DNA of 64,000 nt from Gammaproteobacteria bacterium (GCA_022360445.1 JAKSCV010000002.1:1-64000); one strand, 5' to 3'; shown: positions 14,473 to 25,911, counted from the stretch's first letter. Made by a program: numbers and translations. The notes: generated from the letters alone by a model not told the origin.

Positions 14473-15441
14473 CTAAAAACGCAGCAGTACAGCGCCCCAG
14501 GTAAAACCACCACCGAAACCTTCAAGCAGCAGTGTTTGGCCAGGCTGTACTCGTCCATCACGAACAGCGGTATCTAACGCTAATGGAATGGAAGCCGCCG
14601 AGGTATTGCCATGCTGTGCGACTGTGGCTACAACCCTTTCCATCGGTAAATCTAGTTTTTTCGCGGTCGCTGAGAGGATTCGAATATTAGCTTGGTGTGG
14701 AATCAGCCAGTCAATATCAGAGCGAACCATATCATTCGCTTCCAGCGCCTCATCAACAACAGCACCCATCATGCGAACAGCCATTTTAAAAACTTCACTG
14801 CCTTTCATTTCCACATAGGCAGTCCCATCAATGATCGCCTGGTAGTTATTTGACACCCCACAAGGAACATGCAGGTAGTCCACATAATCACCATCGGCAT
14901 GTAGATGAGAAGAATAAATGCCAGGTTCTTCGTTCGCTTGTAACACAACGGCACCTGCACCATCGCCAAACAGCACACATGTGGTCCGGTCTTCCCAGTT
15001 TAGGATCCGTGAGAAGGTTTCCGCACCCACGATAAGGGCACATTTCGATGTCCCCGAGCGAATAAATTTATCAGCTACGTCTAATGCGTAAATGAAACCG
15101 GTGCAAACAGCTTGCACATCAAATGCTGGGCAGCCGTGAATATCAAGCCGACTCTGTAACAGGCAGGCTGTACTTGGAAAAACCCTGTCGGCTGTGGTGG
15201 TGGCAACAATAATGAGGTCAATGTCTCGCGTGGTGACACCTGCGGACTCCATAGCATGGATTGCCGCCCCATGAGCCAAATCACACGTATTAACGCCTTT
15301 TGGTGCAATATAACGCTGCTCAATGCCTGTTCTTTCACGAATCCAGACATCGGAAGTATCAACAATTTTTTCCAAATCCTTGTTCGTGACACAATTATCA
15401 GGAAGACAGCTGCCCGTCCCTGTTATCTGTGAATAAATCAA
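14473..15441 (-). CDS. fabH: 3-oxoacyl-ACP synthase III (KAS III)
   Basis: 322 residues, full length. The catalytic triad is visible: Cys in [13 protein letters not shown] near residue 114, His in PHQANIRIL near 250, and Asn in [10 protein letters not shown] near 280. FabH condenses acetyl-CoA with malonyl-ACP to start fatty acid synthesis. It overlaps plsX by 4 nt (ATGA). The usual downstream fabD-fabG-acpP genes are absent; uvrC follows after 28 bp. Confidence 0.96.
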   Translation of the reverse strand: MIYSQITGTGSCLPDNCVTNKDLEKIVDTSDVWIRERTGIEQRYIAPKGVNTCDLAHGAAIHAMESAGVTTRDIDLIIVATTTADRVFPSTACLLQSRLDIHGCPAFDVQAVCTGFIYALDVADKFIRSGTSKCALIVGAETFSRILNWEDRTTCVLFGDGAGAVVLQANEEPGIYSSHLHADGDYVDYLHVPCGVSNNYQAIIDGTAYVEMKGSEVFKMAVRMMGAVVDEALEANDMVRSDIDWLIPHQANIRILSATAKKLDLPMERVVATVAQHGNTSAASIPLALDTAVRDGRVQPGQTLLLEGFGGGFTWGAVLLRF

Positions 15442-16466
15442 CTTGCCTTTCCTTCCACTAGGTGCCTTTCAAGGTGAGAATCAATATTATTGGGTACATC
15501 TTTTTCGACTTCGAGCACAGCCACGTCAATGGCATGGACATATTCTGCAATATTCGCCGAGCCGTGGCTTTTAATGACGATACCCTGCAATCCTAATAAG
15601 CTGGCACCATTGTATTTACCTGGGTCGATGCGCTCTTTAAAGGCTTTTATGATAGGCATTGCCAAAAGGCCGATCAGTTTATTCCTAAGGCTTCGTTTGA
15701 ACTCAACCTGCAAGAAATGGGTAATCATGCGGGCAAGGCCTTCACTGGTTTTCAAAGAAACATTGCCTACGAATCCATCACATACGACAACGTCAACGTT
15801 TCCTGAATATATTTCATCACCTTCTACATTGCCAATGTAGTTGATACCACTAGTTGATAGGATACGTCCAGCTTCTTTGACACGATCATTGCCTTTGATA
15901 TCCTCTTGGCCAATATTCAACAAGCCAACTCGTGGGGATTCTATTCCATCGACTGCGCTGACTAAAACAGACCCCATCACCGCAAACTGAAAAAGGTGTT
16001 CAGCCGAACAATCAATATTAGCGCCCAGATCCAACATATGCGTGTGACCCGTAATGGCTGGTACTGCAGTACAAATTGCAGGCCGATCAATCCCTGGCAG
16101 TGTTTTGAGGACATACCGAGCAGTTGACATCAATGCGCCCGTGTTCCCTGCACTCACGCAGGCTTTCGCGTCACCCGCTTTAACTAAGTCAATCGCCACG
16201 CGCATTGAGGAGTCTTTCTTAAATCGTAATGCTTGTGCGGGCGGTTCATCCATACCCACCACTTCAGAGGTGTGCCGGATGGTAATCCGGCTACGCTCTT
16301 CATCTTGGCACGTCGTTAGCTCTGCCTCAATGAGAGGTTGATTGCCCACGAGTATTACATGAAGGTTTGCGTGGCGTTTTAGTGCACCCATCGCGGCAGT
16401 CACAGTGACTCTCGGACCGAAATCCCCACCCATTGCGTCAAGCGAAATAACCACTTCATCCAGCAT
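15438..16466 (-). CDS. plsX: Phosphate acyltransferase PlsX
   Basis: 342 residues. The N-terminal [14 protein letters not shown] motif and the [10 protein letters not shown] and ICDGFVGN-type ([13 protein letters not shown]) motifs identify the family. PlsX makes acyl-phosphate from acyl-ACP for PlsY, linking fatty acid and phospholipid synthesis. It lies between rpmF and fabH as in most gammaproteobacteria; 141 bp of gene-free sequence separate it from rpmF. Confidence 0.95.
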   Translation of the reverse strand: MLDEVVISLDAMGGDFGPRVTVTAAMGALKRHANLHVILVGNQPLIEAELTTCQDEERSRITIRHTSEVVGMDEPPAQALRFKKDSSMRVAIDLVKAGDAKACVSAGNTGALMSTARYVLKTLPGIDRPAICTAVPAITGHTHMLDLGANIDCSAEHLFQFAVMGSVLVSAVDGIESPRVGLLNIGQEDIKGNDRVKEAGRILSTSGINYIGNVEGDEIYSGNVDVVVCDGFVGNVSLKTSEGLARMITHFLQVEFKRSLRNKLIGLLAMPIIKAFKERIDPGKYNGASLLGLQGIVIKSHGSANIAEYVHAIDVAVLEVEKDVPNNIDSHLERHLVEGKAS

Positions 16467-16607
16467 AAGTTATCCGACAAACCTATCTGGTGAAGAGGGA
16501 AGAGCAGTTAGCCTTTCGCCAATGATTAATGAGCGACGTTTAAACTCTGCGATTGACCGTAGCATTTGACTTGGTGATTCTGAACCCAGTTTGAGCAGAC
16601 GCACAAA

Positions 16608-16817
16608 CTAATCTTCATCCTCAACGTCAAAATCTTCGTCATCCACTTTTGTGTCAATCACTTTTTTGCCCTTGTAATAACCATCTGGCGTGATGTGGTG
16701 TCTCAAATGTGACTCACCGGTTGTAGGGTCTGTCGAGATCGTCGCACTTGTCAAAGCGTCGTGGGAACGGCGCATACCCCGCCGAGAGCGTGATTTTTTA
16801 TTTTGCTGAACAGCCAT
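16608..16817 (-). CDS. rpmF: 50S ribosomal protein L32
   Basis: 69 residues. The N-terminal [20 protein letters not shown] and the HLRHH segment are the L32 signature; the Cys zinc-binding residues of some L32 forms are absent. The C-terminus carries an extra acidic tail (about residues 58-69, mostly Asp and Glu) that enteric L32 lacks. It sits 15 bp after yceD in the usual order. Confidence 0.95.
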   Translation of the reverse strand: MAVQQNKKSRSRRGMRRSHDALTSATISTDPTTGESHLRHHITPDGYYKGKKVIDTKVDDEDFDVEDED

Positions 16818-16832
16818 GTGTATTCTCCAAAA

Positions 16833-17360
16833 TTATAGCTTTTGCAGCGTTTTCAGGACTGCAAACGGATTTTCCTGTTTATCAGTTTCAACCTTAGATT
16901 CTCTTGCAGCGATGTAATCTATAATTTCTGGATCACACTCACCTACGCCGACATGAGAAGGTGTCATTGGTAGCTTCAATAGTAGCTCATCCTCCATCAG
17001 ATCAATGAGATGAATTTTTTTCCGCACATCAAACACATAGGGCTCAAAACCATCCGGTAACTTCTCAACCAGTGACTCGTTGCCCACGAAGCCCAGACGA
17101 ATTTCAGCTTTGAGTGGGTAATCGAAGTCCATAAGGCATCGTTGGCAAATAAGCTGCACATCAGCTTCACAATACCCTGACACGCAACAATCCCCATCTC
17201 CCGTACTATAAAACAGTAGCGATATACGGACTTGCCCGGTTTGAGTCGCTAAAGCGTTTGAAAAGCGTTTGAACTTTTCAACAGCTAACTGTCCCTCAAG
17301 GGAGGCGTTTTGAGCCGCCAACTGATACGGATCAATTTCAACTGGTAAACGAGAAGACAT
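16833..17360 (-). CDS. yceD: YceD-family 23S rRNA accumulation protein (DUF177)
   Basis: 175 residues from the ATG at 17360. The core has CQRCLMDFDYPL near residue 90 and the closing ENPFAVLKTLQ motif typical of YceD. YceD-like proteins are needed for normal 23S rRNA levels and are nearly always next to rpmF. A longer frame upstream would add a hydrophobic stretch of about 49 residues that is not part of the family, so the inner start is preferred. Confidence 0.92.
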   Translation of the reverse strand: MSSRLPVEIDPYQLAAQNASLEGQLAVEKFKRFSNALATQTGQVRISLLFYSTGDGDCCVSGYCEADVQLICQRCLMDFDYPLKAEIRLGFVGNESLVEKLPDGFEPYVFDVRKKIHLIDLMEDELLLKLPMTPSHVGVGECDPEIIDYIAARESKVETDKQENPFAVLKTLQKL

Positions 17361-17623
17361 AAACCCGCGACTGTATCTAAAAAATTCAATGCTGTCAAAG
17401 GAAGACATAAGCTGAACATCGAAAGCCCTTGGACAGACGACAACAGTGGGCACTATGAACAAAATAAATAGTAGGCCTGATGTCAAAATCAGGTAAAAAT
17501 CACTCAACTGACATTTAAAATAGATTAGCGCCTGTTCACATCTATGTTGCTGCGACTATTCGCAACGTATCTACTGACTAGTAAAACGCTGCAGGCTTTT
17601 TCGGCTGTTGTCATTGGCTTTAT

Positions 17624-17983
17624 TTATTGGTGCTGCTCAAGCTCCGCCTGCAACCTTTCAATAATCTTCAGTTGTTTTTGAATTTGTGTTTCGTTTTGGT
17701 TTTTCTGAAACTTGAGCGATTCTATGGCATTTAGTAATTCTTCTTGCTTGCGCCGGTCATCAGAAAGTTGTTTTCTGTAGTCCTGAACATCTTTCTGCAA
17801 CACAGTTGAGCTGCCTGAATGGTGCAGATTAGCAACCGGGCTATTGCCATTCTGCCTTAATGTGGTCACGATGCTTTCGCTCTCCTTGCCATGGCTCTTA
17901 AATACTAAAAAACCACTGCCGGCCATCACCAGTAGAAGAACCACGACTACCGCCCAATAAGCGCTCTTCCTTTTCACGCACAC
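17624..17983 (-). CDS. Single-helix membrane protein with coiled coil
   Basis: 119 residues. A basic N-terminus is followed by one membrane helix (about 8-28); residues 60-119 are charged and Gln-rich with heptad-like spacing, a likely coiled coil. The start overlaps the pncC stop by 10 nt, so the two are translated together. No family is recognised. It resembles small septum- or stress-associated coiled-coil proteins in layout only. Confidence 0.65.
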   Translation of the reverse strand: MCVKRKSAYWAVVVVLLLVMAGSGFLVFKSHGKESESIVTTLRQNGNSPVANLHHSGSSTVLQKDVQDYRKQLSDDRRKQEELLNAIESLKFQKNQNETQIQKQLKIIERLQAELEQHQ

Positions 17984-18465
17984 TCCATAAGAAAATCAAT
18001 TAAGCCAGTCAGTACTCTCATCACTGATTGGCGTCTAATTCCTGCTCTGTCTCCTTGAAAAAGGTGACCCTGAACAACCACCTGTTCGCTATTACCCCAA
18101 CCGGTAAAAACCGTTCCAACAGGCTTACTCTCACTGCCTCCTCCGGGGCCTGCAATCCCGCTCACAGCGACGGCATAATCCACATCACTATGACGTAAAG
18201 CGCCCATGACCATGCCTTGAACAACTGGCTCACTGACTGCGCCAAACTGCCTAATCAGATCAGCCGGCACACCCAACATCTCGGTTTTAGCGCGATTCGA
18301 ATAAGTAACGAAACCGCGGTCGAACCAGGCGGAACTACCAGGGCACTCGGTAATCACCGCAGCGATCAACCCGCCAGTGCATGACTCCGCAGCGACCATG
18401 CTCTGCGCACGCGCTTCCAGCATTTCGCCCAAACGTGAAGACAAATGGAGTAACTGCGTATCCAT
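17974..18465 (-). CDS. pncC: Nicotinamide-nucleotide amidase (CinA C-terminal type)
   Basis: 163 residues, the stand-alone CinA C-terminal domain. MVAAESCTGGLIAA near residue 23 has the catalytic Ser, VTYSNRAKTEMLGV and VSGIAGPGGGSESKPVGTV are the other hallmarks. The enzyme deamidates NMN to NaMN for NAD recycling. recA, which often follows this gene, is not in the window. A TATAAT at 18488-18493 on the minus strand may be its -10 box, with no good -35. Confidence 0.93.
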   Translation of the reverse strand: MDTQLLHLSSRLGEMLEARAQSMVAAESCTGGLIAAVITECPGSSAWFDRGFVTYSNRAKTEMLGVPADLIRQFGAVSEPVVQGMVMGALRHSDVDYAVAVSGIAGPGGGSESKPVGTVFTGWGNSEQVVVQGHLFQGDRAGIRRQSVMRVLTGLIDFLMECA

Positions 18466-18852
18466 ACGTAACTGAAATTGTCAAAATTATAGCCTGTGAT
18501 AAACCGTTCTTTTTTACAAGGTAGAATGCTAACGAGCGGCCGGAAATGCTTGATTAACGCAATTCATTAAGAACAAAAACCATTTTAAAAGCAGCAACCC
18601 ACCACTGACAAATTCCAACCGAAATAAGAGTTAACAAACAACTTCATGCAATCAATACCCTACCAGGTTGGATGTAATACTCTGATAACACCCCAAAAGA
18701 AACGTCTGATGATACCAAACAAGAGCACTTAAAATAGGCTCACGGCTTACCATCGGATGTAACAGCTGCACAAAGATGAGTCCGCTTGCAGAGACAATAA
18801 AATCTGCCTAAGATGGCTTAATTGAGCTATAACGAAAACGAAATATCCCTTT
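18466..18852. other. 387-bp divergent intergenic region
   Basis: This holds the promoter space for pncC (minus) and the MFS gene (plus). It is AT-rich with no open frame of note, no clear terminator and no known RNA family that I can recognise. Confidence 0.5.
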
Positions 18853-20055
18853 ATGATGACGCCTTCCGCCTCACTCTGGAAAACCCCACGTACCCTGCTG
18901 GTGTTAATGTCGATCGTAATGCCATTTACTTTTTCAGTCTGGCAGGTGCTGTTGAACAATTTTGCGATCGAACGGGCCGCGTTTACTGGCGCAGAAATCG
19001 GCATACTGCAAAGCTTGCGTGAAGTCCCGGGTTTTTTGGCTTTTACAGCGGTTTTTATTCTGTTGGCCCTCAAAGAGCAGACCTTTGCCCTGCTATCACT
19101 GCTTTTGCTCAGCCTGGGGGTGGCGATTACAGGCTTTTTCCCATCAGAGTACGGGCTTTACGCAACAACCGTGCTGATGTCGATCGGTTTTCACTACTTT
19201 GAAACGATAAAAAACTCACTCTCGCTACAGTGGCTCTCAAAAGAAGAGGCTCCTGCCTTCCTTGGCCAAATGATCTCAATCGGCTCATTGAGTGCACTGG
19301 CAGCATTCGGCTTAATCTGGATATTAATTGAAGCGCTCCAACTTGCTTACACATGGCTTTATGCCTTTGGAGGAGGTGTTGGCCTACTACTTGTAGTATA
19401 TATGTGGGTCGCTTTTCCGCGCTTTGAAAGCAAAATTAGCCAGCACAAACACCTGATATTAAGAAAGCGCTATTGGCTCTTTTATTTGCTGACATTTATG
19501 AGTGGCGCAAGGCGGCAAATTTTTGTCGTTTTCGCTGCATTCATGATGGTCGAAAAGTTTGGCTACAGTGTTGCTCAAATCAGCCTTTTGTTCATTATCA
19601 ATCATGTATTAAATTTTCTGATCGCACCCAAAATTGGTCGTTGGATTGGGCGTATTGGCGAACGCCGAGCGCTCACCATCGAATATTCTGGCCTATTCTT
19701 CGTTTTTGTGGGTTATGCGCTGGTTGAGAACGCACAAATTGCCGCGGCGCTGTATGTGATTGATCATGTCTTTTTCGCTATGGCAATCGCAATTAAAACT
19801 TACTTTCAAAAAATCGCTGACCCGGCGGACATCGCATCATCGTCGGGGGTCAGTTTTACAATTAATCATATCGCAGCTGTTGCTATACCTGCAGCATTTG
19901 GTTTGATTTGGTTAATCAACCCGGCGGCTGTTTTTTACGCAGGTGCTGCGATGGCGCTGTTTTCACTTTTCCTCAGCAGGAACATACCGAGTGCCCCGGC
20001 TCCGGGAAACGAGGTTTTGGTGGGTAAACTTCGCCCCCTCACAACCGACACCTAA
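18853..20055 (+). CDS. Major facilitator superfamily transporter
   Basis: 400 residues with about 12 hydrophobic segments in two halves split by a basic loop near residues 195-210 (FESKISQHKHLILRKRY). The pattern is that of a sugar/drug MFS permease, but no substrate motif is clear. Two ATG codons stand next to each other at the start; the first is used here. It converges on the YdeI-like gene 14 bp away. Confidence 0.85.
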   Translation: MMTPSASLWKTPRTLLVLMSIVMPFTFSVWQVLLNNFAIERAAFTGAEIGILQSLREVPGFLAFTAVFILLALKEQTFALLSLLLLSLGVAITGFFPSEYGLYATTVLMSIGFHYFETIKNSLSLQWLSKEEAPAFLGQMISIGSLSALAAFGLIWILIEALQLAYTWLYAFGGGVGLLLVVYMWVAFPRFESKISQHKHLILRKRYWLFYLLTFMSGARRQIFVVFAAFMMVEKFGYSVAQISLLFIINHVLNFLIAPKIGRWIGRIGERRALTIEYSGLFFVFVGYALVENAQIAAALYVIDHVFFAMAIAIKTYFQKIADPADIASSSGVSFTINHIAAVAIPAAFGLIWLINPAAVFYAGAAMALFSLFLSRNIPSAPAPGNEVLVGKLRPLTTDT

Positions 20056-20069
20056 GCCTGCAACACAGG

Positions 20070-20330
20070 TTATCTCCTGGGCCTTGCTGATGCTGGGTGA
20101 GGCATCTTCATATAAATACCACCAGCTTCCAGCTCATCCAGCATCTGTTTAAGCCTCTTTTCTTGAGTTGCCTGCTTCTTAGCTTGAATTATCCAACCGA
20201 TATAGTCATTTTGCTGATAAGCAGGGCGCTGAGCATATAACTCGACCAACCCTCGAGCTTGTAAGGCTGTTTTAACATAATCCGGCATAGGGTGACGTTC
20301 TCGCTTCAACTGAGGGTTATTCATCGTCAT
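20070..20330 (-). CDS. YdeI/OmpD-associated family protein (short form)
   Basis: 86 residues. RPAYQQNDYIGWIIQAKK near residue 35 and RLKQMLDELEAGGIYMK near 60 match the C-terminal part of the bacteriocin-protection YdeI/OmpD-associated family, with the MPDYVKTAL motif ahead. Full YdeI proteins are about twice as long, so this is the short one-domain form. Function is unclear. Confidence 0.7.
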   Translation of the reverse strand: MTMNNPQLKRERHPMPDYVKTALQARGLVELYAQRPAYQQNDYIGWIIQAKKQATQEKRLKQMLDELEAGGIYMKMPHPASARPRR

Positions 20331-20515
20331 ACTGATATGTTTAACGGTCTTTTTATTTATGTTTTCTCGGTAAAATCAGTTTACCAGCAAGTTGTTTAAG
20401 GTCCATCTATATTAATCATTCCAAAAGAATTTTTCTGTCAACAATACAATGTATACCCGCTTTTAGGTTACTATTTAATGTTAAACCTGACGATGAGCGA
20501 GATAATTAACACTAT

Positions 20516-21289
20516 ATGACTATACACATCAAAACCAGTGAAGAGATTGAAAAAATGCGCGTGGCAGGGCGCCTTGCCTCTGAAGCACTGGATTTTATTG
20601 GCCCGTATGTCCAACCGGGAGTCACAACAGAAGAAATTGACCGGTTGTGTCATAACTACATGGTGGACGTTCAAGGCGCTATCCCCGCCACACTGAATTA
20701 CAGGGGGTTCCCAAAGTCGATGTGTACTTCAGTCAACCATGTGGTTTGCCATGGCATTCCCGGGCCCAAGAAGTTAAAAAAGGGCGATATTGTTAATCTG
20801 GACGTGGCACTGATTAAAGACGGCTACTATGGTGATAACAGCCGCATGTACCCGGTGGGCGAAACCTCGATAAAAGCCAAGCGTATTTGCCAGATTGCCT
20901 ATGATTGCATGATGCTTGGCATTGAACAGGTAAAACCCGGCGTGCGACTGGGCGATATTGGCTACGCTATTCAGCAATATGCCGAAGGTAACCACTGTTC
21001 TGTTGTTCGTGAGTACTGCGGACATGGACTGGGGAAAAATTTCCACGAAGAGCCCCAGGTTCTTCATTACGGCAAACCCGGAACAGGCGTTGAGCTATTG
21101 CCAGGCATGGTTTTCACCATTGAGCCCATGATTAACCTGGGCAAGCGCCAAGTTAAATTATTACCAGACAATTGGACAGTGGTCACGAAAGACCATAGCC
21201 TATCTGCCCAGTGGGAACACACACTTCTGGTTACAGAAACCGGTTATGAAATCTTAACGCGCTCTGCCACAGCAGACGAACAATCCTGA
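20516..21289 (+). CDS. map: Methionine aminopeptidase, type I
   Basis: 257 residues. All metal ligands of the pita-bread fold are visible: NLDVALIKDGYYGDNS (two Asp), EYCGHGLGK (His), FTIEPM (Glu) and AQWEHTLLV (Glu); NHVVCHGIP gives the substrate His. It removes the initiator Met from nascent proteins. It is the first gene of map-glnD-dapE. The usual rpsB-tsf genes, often divergent from map, are not adjacent. Confidence 0.96.
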   Translation: MTIHIKTSEEIEKMRVAGRLASEALDFIGPYVQPGVTTEEIDRLCHNYMVDVQGAIPATLNYRGFPKSMCTSVNHVVCHGIPGPKKLKKGDIVNLDVALIKDGYYGDNSRMYPVGETSIKAKRICQIAYDCMMLGIEQVKPGVRLGDIGYAIQQYAEGNHCSVVREYCGHGLGKNFHEEPQVLHYGKPGTGVELLPGMVFTIEPMINLGKRQVKLLPDNWTVVTKDHSLSAQWEHTLLVTETGYEILTRSATADEQS

Positions 21290-21305
21290 TTACAGGTATA
21301 CAACT

Positions 21306-23957
21306 TTGCAAGCACCTTTCCCTGACTTGTCTCTTGTCGATGCAGCCCCCAAAGGCGAGTTACCTTCTTACAGTAGCTACCGGGCACTGTTACAGTATGG
21401 ATCACAGTCCATCCATGAAAAATTTAAAGCTGGTGCCCCCGCAAGTACGCTGATTGCCATGCGCTCCCAACTGGTTGACGCCACCATCATCCATATCTGG
21501 CAGCGTTTGGTGGATGAACAGCTGCACTCCCACATTGCATTAGTCGCTGTAGGCGGATACGGGCGGAGAGAACTGCTGCCTCACTCCGATATTGATTTAC
21601 TTATCCTGGTCGACCAAAGCGATAATACTAAGATCAACGAAACAATCAGCAAGCTGGTCACATTCTTGTGGGATATTGGCCTACAAGTTGGACATAGTGT
21701 GCGCACAACTCCCGAATGCGCCACCGAAGCAATCGCTGACGTCACTGTCATCACCAACATTATGGAGTCCCGTCAGTTGGCTGGCAGTCCATCACTTTAT
21801 GAGAACATGCTCGACGCAACGTCCAGTGAAAAAATATGGCCACCAAAAGCCTTTTTCTCCGCAAAAATTGACGAGCAAAAAAAACGCTATGCCAAGTTTA
21901 ATAACAGCGCTTACCGTCTGGAGCCCAATATCAAAGAAAGCCCCGGCGGCTTACGCGATATTCAAACCATTGCCTGGGTAGTAAAACGCTATTTTGGCGC
22001 GCTCGACCTGAGGGAACTGGTTGAGCACGATTTTATTACCACTGAGGAATTTTCAACCTTAACCAAAGGCCAAGAACACTTATGGAAAGTCCGCTATGTG
22101 CTGCACCACCTCACCGGAAGAGAGGAAGACCGTCTGCTCTTTAATTTGCAACGGGATATCGCTGACACACTGGGCTTCAGCGGAGAAGGTAATGAAGCGG
22201 TCGAGCAATTCATGCAAAGCTATTACCGCACAATTATGGAGATTGAGCGTCTCAACGAAATGCTGATCCAACTCTTCCAGGAAGCCCTGCTGTTTCAACA
22301 AACCCCTGAGAAAATCGTCGAGTTCATCCCCCACTTTCGGACAAGAAATCATTATATTGAAGCGGCTCATGATGAAACCTTCAATGAATACCCGCCCGCG
22401 CTGATTGAAATTTTTCTGGTCATTGCCAAAAACCCTGAAATTGAAGGCGTAAGAGCGCACACGATCCGCCTCATTCGGGAAAGCCTGCCGCTGATTAATG
22501 ATCATTTTCGTAATGATGTCCGAGTAACGACCATGTTCATGGAATTATTGCGCCAGCCTCACGGATTGACCCACCAACTGCGACGAATGAACCGTTATGG
22601 TGTCTTGGCGGCCTACCTGCCTGCTTTTCAAAATATCGTGGGGCGCATGCAGTATGACCTGTTCCATGTTTACACGGTTGATGAACATATTTTGATGGTT
22701 CTTAGCCACATGCGCCGCTTTGCTGTGGATGCCTATAAGCAGGAACTCCCGCTATGCAGCCACATTATGGCTTACATTCCCCGCAAAGATATCCTCTATC
22801 TTGCCTGCCTTTTCCATGATATCGCGAAAGGCCGTAAAGGCGACCATTCAACACTGGGTGCAGAAGATGTTAAAACCTTTGGAAAGCAACATGGGCTGAG
22901 CACTGATGACACACATTTGATCAGCTGGCTTGTCAAAAATCACCTACTCATGTCTCTGACTGCTCAAAGCAAAGATATCAGCGATCCCGCCGTCATCAAT
23001 CAATTTGCGCTCATAGTGGGCTCTATCAAATATCTACAGCACCTCTATTTATTAACTTGCGCAGACATCCAAGGCACGAACCCCACATTGTGGACCTCAT
23101 GGAAAGACAACCTACTTCGGGAGCTCTACCTTAAAACATTGAATGTACTCAAACGCGGTTTGAGCAACCCTGTCGATAAACTCGAAATCATTGAACACTC
23201 TAAAGCTGTTGCGATGGACATGCTCGAAGCCTGCTCAGTTTCCAGGCAAAGCGTTGAACACATATGGCAAAATTTTGGGGATGACTACTTTTTACGCTAC
23301 CAACCAGACGAGATTTGCTGGCAAACGCAAGCTGTCCTCAAACATCACCAGCTGGAAATTCCTCTGGTCGTACTCAGAAAAGAGACGAATCGCGGTTGTA
23401 CAGAAATTTTTATCTATACAAAAGACAGCAATTCACTTTTTGTCGCCACAACGACAGTGATTGATAACATGGGCCTCAACATCGTGAACGCACGTATCAT
23501 CACCAGTCAGTCTGGACACACACTCGACACGTTTCTTGTGATTAATGAAGACGGGCAACCCATCACAGAACCCTTTAAACTGGACGAAGTTCGAGAGTCA
23601 CTACAAAAAGCCTTGGAAAACTTAGGGACCTTGCCTGTACCAATGAAGCGAAGCACAATCCGACAGCTTAAGTCTTTTGGAAACCAAATAAAAGTTTCTG
23701 CAGACAACACCACCAAGCCAGGGTTGACAGCACTCAGTGTCTCAGCTCTTGACCAGCCAGGGCTATTATCACACTTAGCGCGTTGCTTGGCAGATGAGAA
23801 CCTGCGCGTGCACGATGCACTGATCAACACATTGGGAGAACGCGTAGAAGATATTTTCTTCGTCACCGACGAAAAACGCCACCCCATTACATCCTCAACA
23901 CAGTTGCAGCGCATACAAGAACACATACAAAGAAAACTTGAGTCCATGCAAAATTAA
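21306..23957 (+). CDS. glnD: Bifunctional uridylyltransferase/uridylyl-removing enzyme GlnD
   Basis: 883 residues. [19 protein letters not shown] near residue 82 is the nucleotidyltransferase motif; [13 protein letters not shown] near 503 is the HD domain for uridylyl removal; two ACT domains occupy about 700-790 and 808-883 and sense glutamine. GlnD modifies PII to control nitrogen assimilation. The start is TTG; the next ATG (codon 52) would leave out conserved sequence. Confidence 0.95.
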   Translation: MQAPFPDLSLVDAAPKGELPSYSSYRALLQYGSQSIHEKFKAGAPASTLIAMRSQLVDATIIHIWQRLVDEQLHSHIALVAVGGYGRRELLPHSDIDLLILVDQSDNTKINETISKLVTFLWDIGLQVGHSVRTTPECATEAIADVTVITNIMESRQLAGSPSLYENMLDATSSEKIWPPKAFFSAKIDEQKKRYAKFNNSAYRLEPNIKESPGGLRDIQTIAWVVKRYFGALDLRELVEHDFITTEEFSTLTKGQEHLWKVRYVLHHLTGREEDRLLFNLQRDIADTLGFSGEGNEAVEQFMQSYYRTIMEIERLNEMLIQLFQEALLFQQTPEKIVEFIPHFRTRNHYIEAAHDETFNEYPPALIEIFLVIAKNPEIEGVRAHTIRLIRESLPLINDHFRNDVRVTTMFMELLRQPHGLTHQLRRMNRYGVLAAYLPAFQNIVGRMQYDLFHVYTVDEHILMVLSHMRRFAVDAYKQELPLCSHIMAYIPRKDILYLACLFHDIAKGRKGDHSTLGAEDVKTFGKQHGLSTDDTHLISWLVKNHLLMSLTAQSKDISDPAVINQFALIVGSIKYLQHLYLLTCADIQGTNPTLWTSWKDNLLRELYLKTLNVLKRGLSNPVDKLEIIEHSKAVAMDMLEACSVSRQSVEHIWQNFGDDYFLRYQPDEICWQTQAVLKHHQLEIPLVVLRKETNRGCTEIFIYTKDSNSLFVATTTVIDNMGLNIVNARIITSQSGHTLDTFLVINEDGQPITEPFKLDEVRESLQKALENLGTLPVPMKRSTIRQLKSFGNQIKVSADNTTKPGLTALSVSALDQPGLLSHLARCLADENLRVHDALINTLGERVEDIFFVTDEKRHPITSSTQLQRIQEHIQRKLESMQN

Positions 23958-23962
23958 CCCCT

Positions 23963-25105
23963 ATGAACAAAAAAACGCTTTCGCCAACAATTGAGCTCGC
24001 GCGCGAACTCATCCAACTACCCTCTGTTACGCCCAATGATGCCGGTTGCCAAGACATCTTTATCAAACGTTTGGAGCCATTGGGGTTTAGAGCAGAGCGG
24101 CTACGCTTTGGCGATGTCGACAACCTTTGGTTGCGTCGGGGAAATGAGGGTCCTGTTTTTGCCTTCGCAGGCCATACAGATGTTGTCCCTACGGGTCCGA
24201 TGGAACATTGGACTTACCCGCCATTCCAAGGACATATTGAAAACGGCACACTCTGGGGGCGCGGCGCGGCTGATATGAAAGGTAGCCTGGCTGCAATGGT
24301 GACAGCAACCGAGCGGTTTATACAGGCCTACCCAAAGCCTACAGGTTCTATCGCCTTTCTACTCACCAGTGATGAAGAAGGGCCAGCCATTAATGGTACG
24401 GTTAAAGTGATCGATTACCTGAAAAGTCGGCATGAAAAAATTACGTGGTGTCTTGTGGGCGAGCCAACCAGCACTCATAAACTGGGGGACACGATAAAAA
24501 ATGGCCGACGGGGCTCCCTAAACGGTCAACTGACTATTCAAGGCGTGCAGGGGCACGTTGCCTACCCTCACCTTGCAAACAACCCTATCCACGCTTCATT
24601 AAGGGCACTCGCCGAACTGGTAGAAACAAAGTGGGATCAAGGGAATGAGTTTTTCCCAGCGACCACTTTTCAAGTGTCGAATATTAACAGCGGCACAGGC
24701 GCTGAAAATGTTATACCAGGAGAACTCTCACTCAAATTTAACTTTCGCTTCTCAACTGAATCGAGCCCAGAACAGCTTAAAAAACAGGTTCATACCCTGA
24801 TCGAAAAATATGCTCTTGATTATCAGATAAATTGGAAACTCTCCGGGATGCCCTTCATCACAAACCCAGGCAAACTGACAGATGCGACCCAAGCCGCCAT
24901 TTATGACACCACCGGAACAGCAGCACAGCTTTCTACAACGGGCGGCACCTCAGATGGTCGATTCATCGCACCTACAGGCGCACAGGTGATCGAGCTAGGG
25001 CCACTTAATGCCACGATTCACCAAACAAACGAGTGTGTTTCTTGCGAAGAACTTGATCAATTATCGATTATTTACGAAGACATCCTATCGCGCCTACTCG
25101 GCTAA
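23963..25105 (+). CDS. dapE: Succinyl-diaminopimelate desuccinylase
   Basis: 380 residues, M20 family. [10 protein letters not shown] (His and Asp ligands), [10 protein letters not shown] (bridging Asp), SDEEGPA (catalytic and ligand Glu) and a C-terminal NATIHQTNE (His ligand) are all present. It makes LL-diaminopimelate for lysine and peptidoglycan. It lies 5 bp after glnD, so it is in the same operon. Confidence 0.96.
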   Translation: MNKKTLSPTIELARELIQLPSVTPNDAGCQDIFIKRLEPLGFRAERLRFGDVDNLWLRRGNEGPVFAFAGHTDVVPTGPMEHWTYPPFQGHIENGTLWGRGAADMKGSLAAMVTATERFIQAYPKPTGSIAFLLTSDEEGPAINGTVKVIDYLKSRHEKITWCLVGEPTSTHKLGDTIKNGRRGSLNGQLTIQGVQGHVAYPHLANNPIHASLRALAELVETKWDQGNEFFPATTFQVSNINSGTGAENVIPGELSLKFNFRFSTESSPEQLKKQVHTLIEKYALDYQINWKLSGMPFITNPGKLTDATQAAIYDTTGTAAQLSTTGGTSDGRFIAPTGAQVIELGPLNATIHQTNECVSCEELDQLSIIYEDILSRLLG

Positions 25106-25111
25106 AGATAA

Positions 25112-25209
<98 letters not shown>

Positions 25210-25270
25210 AACAAAGAAGCGAGATTATACCAAAAAGAAATGATTAATGTTATGAAATAAATATTGATCG

Positions 25271-25627
25271 TTAACGCTGAAGAATAAATAAAACATCTTC
25301 CAGCTCTGTAACGAGCTGCTTTACGACTTGTTTAGTCTGTGAGGAGTCATCCTGAGCTGACTCGCCTGAAAGTTGTTGCCTGGCACCGCCAATAGTGTAC
25401 CCCTGCTCGTAAAGCAGGCTTCTTATTTGCCGAATCAACATAACATCATGGCGCTGATAATAGCGTCGGTTCCCTCGACGCTTCACAGGATTAAGATCAG
25501 GAAACTCTTGCTCCCAGTATCTTAAAACGTGAGGCTTCACATCACACAACTCCCCTACCTCACCAATCGTGAAATAACGCTTATTAGGTATAGGCGGAAG
25601 TTCTTTATTATTGCTGGTTTCCAGCAT
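25271..25627 (-). CDS. MerR-family regulator next to ihfA
   Basis: 118 residues. The winged-helix N-terminal domain is clear: [26 protein letters not shown] then [16 protein letters not shown]. The C-terminal part is short and has no Cys cluster, so it is not a metal sensor of the MerR/CueR kind. This gene follows ihfA in many gammaproteobacteria and overlaps it here by 20 nt. Its targets are unknown. Confidence 0.9.
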   Translation of the reverse strand: MLETSNNKELPPIPNKRYFTIGEVGELCDVKPHVLRYWEQEFPDLNPVKRRGNRRYYQRHDVMLIRQIRSLLYEQGYTIGGARQQLSGESAQDDSSQTKQVVKQLVTELEDVLFILQR

Positions 25628-25907
25628 ATGCTTCCACTCGCGCTTTTAACTTTTGTCCTGGGCGAAAAGTAACTACACGCCGAGCAGAGATGGGTATCTC
25701 TTGCCCTGTCTTGGGATTACGACCGGGTCTTTCTTTTTTCGTTCTCAAAACAAAGTTTCCAAAGCCAGACAACTTTACATCACGCCCATTTTCTAATGCC
25801 AAGCGCACTTCTTCAAAGAAAGACTCGACCAGTTCTTTTGCTTCTCGTTTATTTAAACCCAGTTGCTCGTACAGCATTTCGACCATATCTGCTTTTGTTA
25901 ATGCCAT
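25608..25907 (-). CDS. ihfA: Integration host factor subunit alpha
   Basis: 99 residues. [22 protein letters not shown] at the N-terminus and the DNA-binding arm [18 protein letters not shown] are diagnostic. IHF bends DNA and serves recombination, replication and transcription. It starts 4 bp after the pheT stop, as in enterics. Confidence 0.96.
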   Translation of the reverse strand: MALTKADMVEMLYEQLGLNKREAKELVESFFEEVRLALENGRDVKLSGFGNFVLRTKKERPGRNPKTGQEIPISARRVVTFRPGQKLKARVEAYAGNQQ

Positions 25908-25911
25908 TGAT

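Noticed and set aside
16833-17507. Longer YceD with a hydrophobic N-terminus
   Set aside because: The extra 49 residues look like a signal sequence but YceD is cytoplasmic and family members start at the inner ATG (17360).
18747-19073. Minus-strand frame of 108 codons at the MFS gene start
   Set aside because: It is antisense to the first helices of the transporter, and no similarity or RBS is seen.
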